Positions 24,315 to 32,772 are shown, counted from the first letter of the stretch. The stretch: DNA of 47,641 bases from an uncultured Clostridia bacterium (GCA_937892525.1 CALAEV010000031.1:1-47641); one strand, 5' to 3'. Translations and numbers: made by a program. Notes: generated by a model not told the origin, from the sequence alone.

Positions 24315-24725
24315 CTACTTCCAATACTTTTCGGAAATACCTGACCTATGACTTGTTACGGTCACTGGTATCCTGAACATACCAAGTCCTTGAATATAAG
24401 TCTCCATAGAAACATAAACATCCATTTGGTCACCAAGTTGAACTCTCTTATAGTGGGCATTAAAGTAGCTTTCTGCGTCAGTATCTACTTGAAAATCAAA
24501 AAACTGATTTCGTAAACTTTCAACTCTTTCATCAAACTCACTATCAAAACATCCATTAAAAGTTGCCGTTTCAATTAGCTGACCTGATATTTCATCAAGG
24601 TCCTGTTTGAGTGTCATAAATTGAAAAATATTAAGAACAACTACAACCACCATCAATATAGCAAAAATACCAACTACAACATCAATATAACCTTCAGCTT
24701 TTTTTGAAGTAATTATCTTTTTCAT
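24315..24725 (-). CDS. Tad minor pilin-like protein (DUF4320-like)
   Basis: A 136-residue protein: leader MKKIITSKKAEGYIDVV, hydrophobic helix about 12-36, then a beta-rich domain with two cysteine-free strands (MDVYVSMETYIQGLGMF, RIPVTVTSH). This is the layout of TadE-like pseudopilins and of the DUF4320 family in clostridial elements. It lies 12 bases after tadC and adjoins the next minor pilin gene, so all belong to the pilus operon. Confidence 0.7.
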   Translation of the reverse strand: MKKIITSKKAEGYIDVVVGIFAILMVVVVVLNIFQFMTLKQDLDEISGQLIETATFNGCFDSEFDERVESLRNQFFDFQVDTDAESYFNAHYKRVQLGDQMDVYVSMETYIQGLGMFRIPVTVTSHRSGISEKYWK

Positions 24726-24737
24726 ATTCCACCTCCG

Positions 24738-25607
24738 TTAAGCAAAAAGAACACCGACAGATGAAACTATCTGAGCAAGAATAACTACAATATATATAAG
24801 CATAAAACAAAAGAGAAGACACATAGAAAGTTTCTTTACTTTCTTCGGTATCTTCTCTGCTTCAAGTTTTAACTGTTGTCTTTGAATATCTGCAAACTTC
24901 ATTGAAAGTGAATTCCAATATACTGTGTTTATATCACCTCTGTCAATGGAAATAAGACCACGACACACATCACTCATAAGTGGTGAACCTACTCTTGCTT
25001 CAAGTCTTGTGATAGCAACTTCAGTATTACCAGAACGAATATCTGCAGCAGTAATATCAAGTTCATGTTTAAGTTCAGGTCCTGCATTACGAGCAAATGA
25101 CTCAATCATTTTAAGAACATCCTTATCGTGCATAAGTGCTTTTTCAATCTTAAACACAAACCTTGGGAGTTCATATTCAATTTTTGCTCTCTTTTTCTTT
25201 ATTCTAACAGATATTCCTTTTATATTCATTCGATACAGAATAAAAGCAAGAAAAAGTATAATCGGTGACAATATCGGAAATATGAAAAGCATTGGAATAG
25301 CAAACACACCAACAATTAAAGATTTTACAATCGCATTTGCCATAAACATTTCAGGTGATATATCCATTTGTGCTGTTCTCAAATCTGATTCCAATTGACC
25401 TCTTTTATAATCATTAAGTCTTAATTTTCTTGCTATAAATGAAGCAAATGAAGAAAGCCAAACATCAATACTGCTCGTTTTCTTTTTCTGCTGTTTTACG
25501 AGGTTATTTACTGCTTTTGATGTTCTTATATATGGGATACGGAAATAGTCTGCAAGAATCAAATAAAGGGCAATACCAAAAAGTATGCCCACAATAATTT
25601 TAATCAT
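24738..25607 (-). CDS. tadC: TadC-like inner-membrane pilus platform protein
   Basis: A 289-residue protein with an N-terminal hydrophobic segment, a paired central segment (about 95-130) and a C-terminal one (about 262-288). Between them is a type II secretion F domain: LPRFVFKIEKALMHDKDVLKMIESFA and ISIDRGDINTVYWNSLSMKFA. TadC pairs with TadB as the membrane platform of Tad (Flp) pili. It lies 14 bases after tadB. The length is normal for TadC. Confidence 0.8.
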   Translation of the reverse strand: MIKIIVGILFGIALYLILADYFRIPYIRTSKAVNNLVKQQKKKTSSIDVWLSSFASFIARKLRLNDYKRGQLESDLRTAQMDISPEMFMANAIVKSLIVGVFAIPMLFIFPILSPIILFLAFILYRMNIKGISVRIKKKRAKIEYELPRFVFKIEKALMHDKDVLKMIESFARNAGPELKHELDITAADIRSGNTEVAITRLEARVGSPLMSDVCRGLISIDRGDINTVYWNSLSMKFADIQRQQLKLEAEKIPKKVKKLSMCLLFCFMLIYIVVILAQIVSSVGVLFA

Positions 25608-25621
25608 TGTTTTCTACCTCC

Positions 25622-26545
25622 CTACGCCTTGTATTCCACAGGTTTTGTGAACTTTAACATAAACAAATATGTTACTACTATCACAACACCACATACACCA
25701 AGAACGATTTTGCCCGGTGTCTCAAATATGAGAGTATGAAACCAATCTTTATTGAGAACATAAAGCAAAGGAATATTACCAACTACAAGACCTACCATTG
25801 TGTAATATTCTGTTCTTACAGCTGACATCATGGTATTTAGTTCATTATTAACAATACGAACATCGGTAAGTTTTGAAACAATAGGTTGTAAGGTATCTTT
25901 CATTTCTTGATTGTCCTGACACTGTATAAGAGTATCTACCCATTCACGAAAGATTTCATCATCAACCTTGTTTTTCAGGTTATATAATGCCTGTTTAATA
26001 CTTGAAGATACTGCCATAGCGTCACCTACAAACGCTGTAAAACTTTCTTTAAGTGGTGGTTTGATATATGGTAAGTTTTCTTGTACTGCAGATACAATAT
26101 CACCATCTCTTGAATATGAAGTAGTAATAATTGAAAGTGCAGTTTCAAGTTCTTCTTTCGTCTGCTTCTCATAAATAGAAATAATATTACGAACATAAAT
26201 AAAAGGAATCATTGCAAATGATACTGATAAAGCAGGAATAAGGAATACATTATCAATCAAAACAGCCACAACTGCACCTACAGCAAAAAGAACAAGTGCT
26301 GATGAACATACTAATGCAAACTTTCCTTCTTTACCACAAGATGCCAAAGCAGATTGGAGATACATAAACTTCGCACCCAATCCATTTTTCTTTTTACCTG
26401 CTCGTAATGCTCTTGCTCTGTCACGTAGATTAGGTTTCTTTAAAAGAACCGAATTAAAATCTTCTGTAATCTGTTGTGGTGTTAAATTTAAAAAGCAAAC
26501 AATTGCTATGATAATAAAAACTGATGCAATCATTGGGAGTATCAT
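25622..26545 (-). CDS. tadB: TadB-like inner-membrane pilus platform protein
   Basis: A 307-residue protein with hydrophobic segments near 1-20, 78-98, 100-118, 248-265 and 280-300, and a central F-domain segment (ELETALSIITTSYSRDGDIVSAVQENLPYIKPPLKESFTAFV) typical of TadB. It works with TadC and the TadA ATPase. The start overlaps the end of the ATPase gene by four bases (ATGA), indicating translational coupling. Confidence 0.8.
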   Translation of the reverse strand: MILPMIASVFIIIAIVCFLNLTPQQITEDFNSVLLKKPNLRDRARALRAGKKKNGLGAKFMYLQSALASCGKEGKFALVCSSALVLFAVGAVVAVLIDNVFLIPALSVSFAMIPFIYVRNIISIYEKQTKEELETALSIITTSYSRDGDIVSAVQENLPYIKPPLKESFTAFVGDAMAVSSSIKQALYNLKNKVDDEIFREWVDTLIQCQDNQEMKDTLQPIVSKLTDVRIVNNELNTMMSAVRTEYYTMVGLVVGNIPLLYVLNKDWFHTLIFETPGKIVLGVCGVVIVVTYLFMLKFTKPVEYKA

Positions 26546-27855
26546 TTATAATCAGCTCCCTTCTTTAAAAATTTATTGAGTTCCTCCTGTGGTACACCAA
26601 ACTGCAGGAGTTTCTTTTTCAAACTATCGGACATTATTTCAGGTTGTTCAAAATACCCTTCTGTTACAAATTTACCATTTACAACTTTATTTTTAGTGAT
26701 GTGGAATCTAAAAAGAGTATGGTAAACCCTCTCTCCATTGGATAATATTTCGCACTCGGAAATATCCATAATCTTTCTTTCGTTGTTTTCCAACTTATGA
26801 GTATATACAACTATTGGAAATGCCTGTCCAGCCTGCATAAGTGAGGTTTTAAAATCAATTGGAAAACGTTTTTGACAGAGAAGTGCTATTCGCATATGTG
26901 CTGAATCTGCTGCAAAGGCGTGAACTGTTGATACTACGGTATGACCTGTAAGACTTGCTTCAACTGCAGAATAACACTCTACATCTCGCATTTCACCTAC
27001 ACAAACAATATCAGGATTAAATCGAAGTGATGCTACAACAAGGTCTTCTTGTGTTATATCAAACGCAGGATTATCAGAAGGTCGTGAAAGAGTGTGAACA
27101 ACATTGTTAACTACCCTGCCATTCTTTTTTCGGACAAGGGCAAGTTCTCGTGAACCCGTCTCAATGGTGAAAACTCGTTTACCATCAGGAATAGTTGTAA
27201 GTAGTGCATTAAGAAGCGTTGTTTTACCTGAACTTGTTGCACCAGCAACAACGGTCGAAACACCATACCTTAAACACATGCATAGAAAATCCACCATCTT
27301 TTCTGTTGCATTACTGGAAGATATTATTTGCTTTTTATTAACTCTTGACGGGTGCAAAAGACGTATTGAAACACTTACTCCCACTTCATCATCAACAATA
27401 GGTTCTTTAAGTGCTGTAATACGGGTATTATTCGGTAAATGACCTTGTGACATAGGAGTAGAGTTATCAATTATCATACCTGAATGATGTAGAAGTCGTT
27501 TTACAATGTCAATAGCATGCGATGGTGAATAAAAATGTTCTTTCACCTTTACTGTTCTACCAGATGTGTAGGTAATCGCAATATCATTCCAAGCATTAAT
27601 ATTGATTTCCTCAATATTATCTCTACCAAGATATTTTGTAAGAATAGAGTATTCTGCCATTTCAGAATAAAGTTTATTGCTCAACTCATTTTGTGTCATA
27701 TTATCAACAACATAACCACCATCACGCAAAAATTTATCTATATATGACTTGAGCTGTGGTAATTTTTTACTATCAGATAATGACGCCGCATAACGGGAAG
27801 AGATATGCTCTTGAATCATTGAAAGCAGCGGCACAAACTCAATGTATTTCTGCAT
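26542..27855 (-). CDS. cpaF: TadA/CpaF-type pilus assembly ATPase
   Basis: A 437-residue secretion ATPase of the VirB11/PulE superfamily. Walker A reads GATSSGKTTLLNAL (about residue 205), the Asp box VFTIETGSRELAL follows, Walker B is PDIVCVGEMRD (about 275) and the His box is SLTGHTVVSTVHA (about 295). These match CpaF/TadA, which power Flp pilus assembly. The N-terminal domain has EYSILTKYLGRDNIEEININAWNDI. It is in operon with cpaE-like and tadB. VirB11-like ATPases also occur in conjugation systems, but the tadB-tadC neighbours settle the role. Confidence 0.9.
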   Translation of the reverse strand: MQKYIEFVPLLSMIQEHISSRYAASLSDSKKLPQLKSYIDKFLRDGGYVVDNMTQNELSNKLYSEMAEYSILTKYLGRDNIEEININAWNDIAITYTSGRTVKVKEHFYSPSHAIDIVKRLLHHSGMIIDNSTPMSQGHLPNNTRITALKEPIVDDEVGVSVSIRLLHPSRVNKKQIISSSNATEKMVDFLCMCLRYGVSTVVAGATSSGKTTLLNALLTTIPDGKRVFTIETGSRELALVRKKNGRVVNNVVHTLSRPSDNPAFDITQEDLVVASLRFNPDIVCVGEMRDVECYSAVEASLTGHTVVSTVHAFAADSAHMRIALLCQKRFPIDFKTSLMQAGQAFPIVVYTHKLENNERKIMDISECEILSNGERVYHTLFRFHITKNKVVNGKFVTEGYFEQPEIMSDSLKKKLLQFGVPQEELNKFLKKGADYK

Positions 27856-27873
27856 TTATATTTCTCCAATCAA

Positions 27874-28599
27874 TTAAATTATTCTATTCACAATTTTTGA
27901 GAGCACTGCACGATATTTTTTGTCTTTTGCTCTTTCATACAAAAGTCCGTCAAGTTGTTGACTTCTTACCTGCTTACTGAATGGCAATATATATTCGATG
28001 TTTTTCACATTAGTTCTTACATCATCTATGGGAGAATAAAGTTCGTTCTCATTCACATTAAGAACTCTTATTGCTCTTTCACCATTAGTACCGAGCAATT
28101 CTTCATTAGATGCAAGATAAACCATACTTTTAAGGTCAGGTGAAAGAACCATAATAACCTCTTGTGCATTTCTCAATGCAATTTGTGATATAAGGTCATT
28201 TTCTTCATCTGTGCAATCAACAAACACATAACCTACCATATTATTAAGCACTTCAAAGAATGCATTAACCTTATCCTCTGTTAATTCTGCAAAATCGTAT
28301 TTATTCTCCCCTGCTTTATATCCAAGGCAACCAAAGTTGTTCATTGATTTTACAGTTACCAAGTGATTAAGGATATCCTCTTCATAAATATCCGTTTTAT
28401 CAAACATAGAACCAAGAGAAAAAATACTGTCAGGTGTATAGTTAGGAAACAAAACACCCAAAGCCGGAACTTCTAATGATGGTGAAATATATATGACTGC
28501 TCCGTTTGATGTAGCACAGTAAAGTTCTTGTGCCAATTTTAAAGTGACGGTTGTTTTACCACTACCAGGAGAACCAATTACTGCAATAATTTTAGCCAT
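27874..28599 (-). CDS. CpaE/TadZ-like P-loop ATPase
   Basis: A 241-residue protein with an N-terminal P-loop (IAVIGSPGSGKTTVTLKLA) and the strand order of SIMIBI-class ParA/MinD relatives; the Walker B-like segment is GYVFVDCTDEENDL. CpaE/TadZ proteins localise the Tad pilus machine. The P-loop lacks the signature Lys of deviant ParA motifs (it reads GSPGSGKTT), so it may be a more ordinary ATPase. ATG at 28599 is chosen because GAGG lies nine bases upstream; it overlaps cpaB by eight bases. Confidence 0.65.
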   Translation of the reverse strand: MAKIIAVIGSPGSGKTTVTLKLAQELYCATSNGAVIYISPSLEVPALGVLFPNYTPDSIFSLGSMFDKTDIYEEDILNHLVTVKSMNNFGCLGYKAGENKYDFAELTEDKVNAFFEVLNNMVGYVFVDCTDEENDLISQIALRNAQEVIMVLSPDLKSMVYLASNEELLGTNGERAIRVLNVNENELYSPIDDVRTNVKNIEYILPFSKQVRSQQLDGLLYERAKDKKYRAVLSKIVNRII

Positions 28600-29326
28600 T
28601 TTTATCAGCCTCACTTAAATTATTTTTGGCAATAAAATCATCCTGCGCTTTAAGAAATTTATTTGCTGTCACATCGTCACCTCTATAAACAAGAGCCACA
28701 TGCATTACTGCACTTTCTTCATAGTTAGCCAATACTTTGGCTTGTTCTACTGACACAAGAACTGTAATTGTTGTTGGGAGTTCAAAACTGCCATCTTCGT
28801 TTTGTATAACATCGTTTTCATCAATACCACCCGATGTGGTTGTAGTGATTACTTTGACATATTTAAGAGATGATGGAATTTCTGTATTATCATCCTTATC
28901 AGTTACACAAATACTTACAATATCACCATTTTCAAGTTTACCTGACAGACCACCTGCAAAAGAATTGATTGTAATACTCATTGCGACCTTATCACCTTTG
29001 AGTGATGATAAAACATCATTTGATGTATTGGCATTATCTGTTACCTTATTCTCTGTTGCAAAATCGCCTTTAAAGATGTCAGCAGTTGCATATTTACCGA
29101 CAACCATTTTTTTATCCTTAATCACATTATCTGGCAATGCTGAATTTGAGATTTTAACAACTTCAATATCCGTATCTTTAATTTCTGCACCGTGAGAAAC
29201 ATCCACTATAAACCTGACAACCTCTGTTTTTTTATCCGAGATATTATTCACCAGAGGTGACACAAGAAATATTACTGCCACAGAAAGAATAATACAGACA
29301 ATACCTACCGCTGTTCTGTTTTTCAT
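28592..29326 (-). CDS. cpaB: CpaB/RcpC-like Flp pilus protein with SAF domain
   Basis: A 244-residue protein with an N-terminal transmembrane helix (about 6-26) and a SAF-type domain starting VVRFIVDVSHGAEIKDTDIEVVKI, continuing GKYATADIFKGDFATENKV, then an RcpC-type domain (VAMSITINSFAGGLSGKLENGDIVSICV). CpaB/RcpC acts in the periplasm or cell wall during Flp pilus assembly. RBS GGAGG eight bases before the ATG. It is the first gene of the main Tad operon; the 170 bases upstream hold its likely promoter and a palindrome at 29423-29444. Confidence 0.85.
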   Translation of the reverse strand: MKNRTAVGIVCIILSVAVIFLVSPLVNNISDKKTEVVRFIVDVSHGAEIKDTDIEVVKISNSALPDNVIKDKKMVVGKYATADIFKGDFATENKVTDNANTSNDVLSSLKGDKVAMSITINSFAGGLSGKLENGDIVSICVTDKDDNTEIPSSLKYVKVITTTTSGGIDENDVIQNEDGSFELPTTITVLVSVEQAKVLANYEESAVMHVALVYRGDDVTANKFLKAQDDFIAKNNLSEADKNG

Positions 29327-29422
29327 TGTGTAATTCCTCCTAAATTATAAAATATTATTGAACTAAATTTTTGAGTGATATATAATCTTGTTTATCTAAC
29401 AGTATATTTGCAACATAAAAAA

Positions 29423-29444
29423 ATGTAATAATTGTTAATTACAT
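29423..29444. promoter_or_regulatory. Palindrome upstream of cpaB, candidate operator
   Basis: 7-bp arms 29423-29429 and 29438-29444 around an 8-base centre, in the AT-rich gap between the Tad operon and the DUF4062 cassette. Position about 100 bases before cpaB fits a repressor site for the pilus operon; no clear -35/-10 pair was found beside it. Confidence 0.4.
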
Positions 29445-29499
29445 GATAAAAATTGTTTACAATCAAAACTATGACACAAATATTATATAGCAACAATAA

Positions 29500-29540
29500 A
29501 ATAAAAGAAGACCTTGATTAAATCAAAGTCTTCTTTTATT
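29500..29540. terminator. Strong terminator hairpin separating the DUF4062 cassette from cpaB
   Basis: A 13-bp outer stem (29500-29512 with 29528-29540), one mismatch, then a 5-bp inner stem and 3-nt loop. The stop codon of the ImmA/IrrE gene lies in its first bases on the minus strand, and a T-rich tail follows (CTTTTATTTTATTG-like). It closes the cassette's transcript. Confidence 0.8.
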
Positions 29541-30132
29541 AAAATTCACAATAATGTTGATTTTCATGAATCTCCTTATTTCTTTCGATTCTTAATGAAA
29601 TCAATTGTTCTGCGAAATAATCTGCCTCTACTTCCTCACAATCAGTCATGCTCTTTCGCTTAGGTCCCAAAAAATCTGCATGAAGCATAATATGGCCTAG
29701 CTCGTGCGCCATTAATCTTCGCAATTTTTTCATTTTATCAAAGTTAATTTTCCCATCCTCATCACGGAGATTCATATAATCTTCTGGTATTGAAATTATA
29801 AAAACACCATTATGAGTTCGATGGGTTCTTGCACATTCATCTGTGATGTGCTTTAAATATTCCACTTGAATTTTTGTATTTGAAAAACTCGACCTCAATA
29901 ACATAGCCTTGTTTAATAAAAATTCAACCGTTTCTTTATTAGACTCTTCTTTAGCTTCAGCCATCAAATTCCTTAAAGACTTAAACTCATCTGCGTACAA
30001 CTTCTTACGCACATCATCTTGTAATTTTTCGATAGCAAATGTTGCGTGTATTAACTGATATTTTTCAGATGCTGCATTAACATCTTTAGCTAATCTAAGT
30101 ATTTCTTCTTTTCGCGCATCTTCAATCGCCAT
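29539..30132 (-). CDS. ImmA/IrrE-family zinc metallopeptidase
   Basis: A 197-residue protein with the zinc-peptidase signature MAHELGHIMLH (H143, E144, H147) and the downstream EVEADYFAEQL with the third ligand glutamate. ImmA/IrrE peptidases cut repressors or antitoxins; ImmA inactivates the ICEBs1 repressor by cleavage. The N-terminal 95 residues are helical and do not carry an HTH. It follows the 79-residue small gene with a 3-base gap, so the two form a pair resembling toxin-antitoxin or repressor-protease pairs. A plausible substrate is the neighbouring small protein; that is inference. Confidence 0.85.
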   Translation of the reverse strand: MAIEDARKEEILRLAKDVNAASEKYQLIHATFAIEKLQDDVRKKLYADEFKSLRNLMAEAKEESNKETVEFLLNKAMLLRSSFSNTKIQVEYLKHITDECARTHRTHNGVFIISIPEDYMNLRDEDGKINFDKMKKLRRLMAHELGHIMLHADFLGPKRKSMTDCEEVEADYFAEQLISLRIERNKEIHENQHYCEF

Positions 30133-30135
30133 GTA

Positions 30136-30375
30136 TTATGCACCCCATTTTCTGTTTATAACAACATTCAACAAAGCATAATAATCCATTGCTTCTGATT
30201 CTGATTGGCTGATTTCTTCACTGTCACTTCGTCCGATTAATTGTACATCAAACATATTTTCCAAGTATTGCTTTTTTTCTGCTATAGATGCTAAACCTAT
30301 GCTATCCAAATAAGCATCTGCCTCATCAATGTCTGCTGACAATTCAATCATTACTTGATTTATTAACTTGTCCAT
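30136..30375 (-). CDS. Small acidic protein A of the DUF4062 cassette (paralogue of the gene at 31563)
   Basis: A 79-residue acidic protein. It is clearly paralogous to the 75-residue protein at 31563-31790: both share VMI-L, EAD-Y, a K-EYL helix, a central QLI, and the end MDY-ALLN. No HTH or other motif is visible. RBS GGAGAAAAG. It is transcribed with the ImmA/IrrE peptidase gene from its own promoter (30414-30442). Likely an antitoxin-like regulator or peptidase substrate, by context only. Confidence 0.7.
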   Translation of the reverse strand: MDKLINQVMIELSADIDEADAYLDSIGLASIAEKKQYLENMFDVQLIGRSDSEEISQSESEAMDYYALLNVVINRKWGA

Positions 30376-30413
30376 TTATCATCTTTTCTCCAATCGAAAA
30401 TAAATTCTTATGT

Positions 30414-30442
30414 AGTATAACAAAACTTTTAGTTTTTTTCAA
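30414..30442 (-). promoter_or_regulatory. Promoter for small protein A and ImmA/IrrE peptidase, with palindromic spacer
   Basis: TTGAAA (30442-30437) and TATACT (30419-30414) on the minus strand with exactly 17 bases between. The spacer is almost entirely filled by a 15-base palindrome: 6-bp arms 30422-30427 and 30431-30436 around three T. A protein bound there would block RNA polymerase, so it is a good operator candidate. Confidence 0.65.
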
Positions 30443-30450
30443 GAGTTTTT

Positions 30451-31488
30451 TTAAATAAATCCCATTTTTTTCAAATAATCAGTCTGTAATAGTCTTTCAA
30501 CGATATCTTCTTGGTTTCTTCTTAACAATTCAAACGTTTCAGAATCATATTTCAATCGATTTTTCACTTCCACGAGAAGAATACCATCATATTCAAATCT
30601 TTTAAAAAACTCAGTAATGTCTTCATCATTAGCGGAAAAATAATAATCAATACATCCATCGTCAAAAGTTTTTACCAACTGGCTTACAAAAAACATAAAA
30701 TACTGTTTCAACAAAGCAGCATCCTCAGTAGAAGAAATAAATGAATACGTGTCTGCTATTTTATTGGCTGCTGTTTCAATCATTTGCTCATTTAGTATAT
30801 TTTTATACTTATCTTCATCGTCAATTACACTTTGACCAATTGACTGAATCATTTTTTGCATTGATTGAACAACAAGATAAATATTGTTTATTTCAGGGCT
30901 TAAATGATCTTTTTCCTTTTTCTCTTTAAGAATCCTTAAATATTCCCAAAACATATTAGCCCACTGTTTCGTCAAATGCATTTTAATCTCATCAACAGTT
31001 TTAAATGATGTCACAGCATAAGTTGACAAATTGTAAATGCTATCAATAAACTTAAATATATTAATATTATCAGCAGCCACAAATTCTACTAAATCAGCTG
31101 TTTTATTAAACTTTTCTCTGTTTTTTTGATATATACGATATTCGCTCAAAACTCCGTCTTCAACAAAAACAAATACTGGAATATTACTATTAACTGCTGT
31201 ATTAAACTCTTGTTTTGTAACAGATATATAATCTTCAAACTTTTCGAGTTTATCTTTATCTTCAGATGCAGGTGAACCATATCTTCCCCCGATAATCAAT
31301 ATGGCTAAATCTGAATGTTGCATTGCTTTGTAACAAGATTTATCCAATTCTTCACCATATTCGTAACCAATGTCTCCTGCTTCAAAACGTAATGGTTGAA
31401 ACCCATATTTAGATACAAATCCACCCAACTCTTCTCGAACATACTTCAAGTCATAAAATGTTGAACTAATAAAAACACGTGGCTCCAT
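30451..31488 (-). CDS. DUF4062-domain (TIR-like) protein, putative defence sensor/effector
   Basis: A 345-residue protein. It begins with a textbook DUF4062 domain: RVFISSTFYDLKYVREEL, LRFEAGDIGYEYGEELDKSCYKAM, SDLAILIIGGRYG, then YISVTKQEF. DUF4062 is related to TIR domains and often starts STAND-type defence proteins. After residue 170 it is helical with charged linkers (KILKEKKEKDH) and has no NTPase or repeat domain, so it is a short version. Own promoter (31523-31551) and a perfect RBS (AAGGAGG). Flanked on both sides by paralogous small genes. Function unproven. Confidence 0.82.
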   Translation of the reverse strand: MEPRVFISSTFYDLKYVREELGGFVSKYGFQPLRFEAGDIGYEYGEELDKSCYKAMQHSDLAILIIGGRYGSPASEDKDKLEKFEDYISVTKQEFNTAVNSNIPVFVFVEDGVLSEYRIYQKNREKFNKTADLVEFVAADNINIFKFIDSIYNLSTYAVTSFKTVDEIKMHLTKQWANMFWEYLRILKEKKEKDHLSPEINNIYLVVQSMQKMIQSIGQSVIDDEDKYKNILNEQMIETAANKIADTYSFISSTEDAALLKQYFMFFVSQLVKTFDDGCIDYYFSANDEDITEFFKRFEYDGILLVEVKNRLKYDSETFELLRRNQEDIVERLLQTDYLKKMGFI

Positions 31489-31522
31489 TTTTAAACCTCC
31501 TTAATTTAATCTTATATCTTAT

Positions 31523-31551
31523 ATTTTACAACAATTTTCTGACAATTTCAA
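31523..31551 (-). promoter_or_regulatory. Promoter for the DUF4062 gene
   Basis: TTGAAA (31551-31546) and TAAAAT (31528-31523) on the minus strand with 17 bases between, in the gap after small gene B. It gives the DUF4062 gene its own transcript. Confidence 0.6.
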
Positions 31552-31562
31552 CAAAAATAGGT

Positions 31563-31790
31563 TTATCTTGGAAAAATTATTGAATTGAGTAGAGCAAAAT
31601 AATCCATCTTTTTTTGTTCATCATTATTCGTTTCTAAGCTTTCTGTAATACTTATTAACTGAATTTGAAAAGTCTTTATTAAATATTCAATCTTATCATC
31701 TAAAGATATAATACCCATCTTTTCTATATACTTATCTGCTTCAATTACATCATCAAATAAACTTATCATGACTTTATCATAATCATACAT
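31563..31790 (-). CDS. Small acidic protein B of the DUF4062 cassette (paralogue of the gene at 30136)
   Basis: A 75-residue protein that aligns over its whole length with the 79-residue protein at 30136-30375 (VMI-L, EADKYIEKMG, KIEYL, QLI, MDYFALLN). It is the first gene of the cassette. No ribosome-binding site is strong; GGTG lies about nine bases before the ATG. The paralogue pair on either side of the DUF4062 gene suggests duplication of one regulator or two partners of a single system. Confidence 0.65.
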   Translation of the reverse strand: MYDYDKVMISLFDDVIEADKYIEKMGIISLDDKIEYLIKTFQIQLISITESLETNNDEQKKMDYFALLNSIIFPR

Positions 31791-32044
31791 ACTTATTCAC
31801 CATTTTCCATTTTTATTATATTATTATAAATGAATAAATTTGATAAAATATTACTAAGCAAAAAGCAAAGCAAAATGAACATTTGTATTATGTTTCAAAA
31901 TTCATGAATTATTAAATCTTTTATTATATGCGTTATCAACTATACATTTAAAGGATAAATCTTTAGTTGTCGTACAAAAAACACTTTAATTTAAATATAA
32001 CATTTATCAAATCAAATAATCATGTTTAGTTATCACTTACAATT

Positions 32045-32326
32045 TCATAAGAAGTACATAGCCATAAACCCAACTGACAAATATGGAACCAATGGAAATG
32101 CTTTTCCTTTTGTATTGGACTTATGGCTAAAATATATGTTGCAAATAATTGCAAGAATAAGACCGATAACAAGACCGGCTACGCCCTTTCGAAAACCTAA
32201 AACGAAAGCACAGGCAGCAGAGACTTTAACATCTGCTCCACCAAGTTTATTTTTACTTACCATAGCACAGAATAACAACATGCCACCAATTGCAAATCCA
32301 CTCAAAAGCATCGTTGGAATATCCAT
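32045..32326 (-). CDS. A24 prepilin peptidase, C-terminal half (second catalytic Asp)
   Basis: A 93-residue hydrophobic protein carrying LGGADVKVSAA, the GxxDxK-type second aspartate motif of A24 (TadV/CpaA) prepilin peptidases. The first aspartate motif lies in the other frame, in the gene ending at 32302. The two overlap by 25 bases, and their hydrophobic segments join smoothly into one normal-length peptidase. Either a frameshift has split the gene, or two chains are made by coupled translation. It cleaves the leaders of Flp-like pilins. Confidence 0.65.
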   Translation of the reverse strand: MDIPTMLLSGFAIGGMLLFCAMVSKNKLGGADVKVSAACAFVLGFRKGVAGLVIGLILAIICNIYFSHKSNTKGKAFPLVPYLSVGFMAMYFL

Positions 32327-32715
32327 AACATTATACCTATAAATCCTGTGACAAAAAGCAAAACAGAAAAGAAATCCTTTACCTCATGAGTCTGTATGTC
32401 TGATACCGAAGCATAGAGTAAGATTTGCAAAAAGATAATGCCTTTAACCAGTTCTATTGACCATCCAAAAACCATTAGTAAACTTGACACAGCAATAATA
32501 CTCAAGCAATGATATATTGGGTTTTTTTTATCTTCTTTCTTGTATCCCGGTGTTCTGCTTATAATCAACTGTGAAATCTTATGAATAAGGAAATAAAAAA
32601 ACAGAATTGATATAGATATAAACAGCACGTTTAATACTGTCTGAAAATTAAAACCAACTACATCTGTTAATGAAACAAGACGTATCGGTCCTAGTGGTTG
32701 TACAAACTTTGTCAT
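32302..32715 (-). CDS. A24 prepilin peptidase, N-terminal half (first catalytic Asp)
   Basis: About 137 residues with hydrophobic segments near 30-55, 75-95 and 110-135. It contains YASVSDIQTHEVKD, which is the first aspartate motif of A24 prepilin peptidases (compare the D-x-x-x-x-x-I-P-N type). The start is ATG at 32715 after GAGG. Longer frames to 32760 run through a hairpin and are not used. The frame stops shortly after the first motif; the rest of the enzyme is encoded in the next frame at 32045-32326. Confidence 0.65.
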   Translation of the reverse strand: MTKFVQPLGPIRLVSLTDVVGFNFQTVLNVLFISISILFFYFLIHKISQLIISRTPGYKKEDKKNPIYHCLSIIAVSSLLMVFGWSIELVKGIIFLQILLYASVSDIQTHEVKDFFSVLLFVTGFIGIMLWIFQRCF

Positions 32716-32736
32716 ATTATCAGTCCTCATAAAACA

Positions 32737-32760
32737 GTGAGGCAGATAAATCTGCCCCAC
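32737..32760. terminator. Hairpin after the pilin genes, likely attenuator
   Basis: 10-bp stem with one mismatch (32737-32746 with 32751-32760) and a 4-nt loop. On the minus strand TGTTTTATG follows. Lying between the second pilin and the peptidase, it would let the pilin message end early and be made in excess. Confidence 0.55.
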
Positions 32761-32772
32761 CAGAAATGTTAT

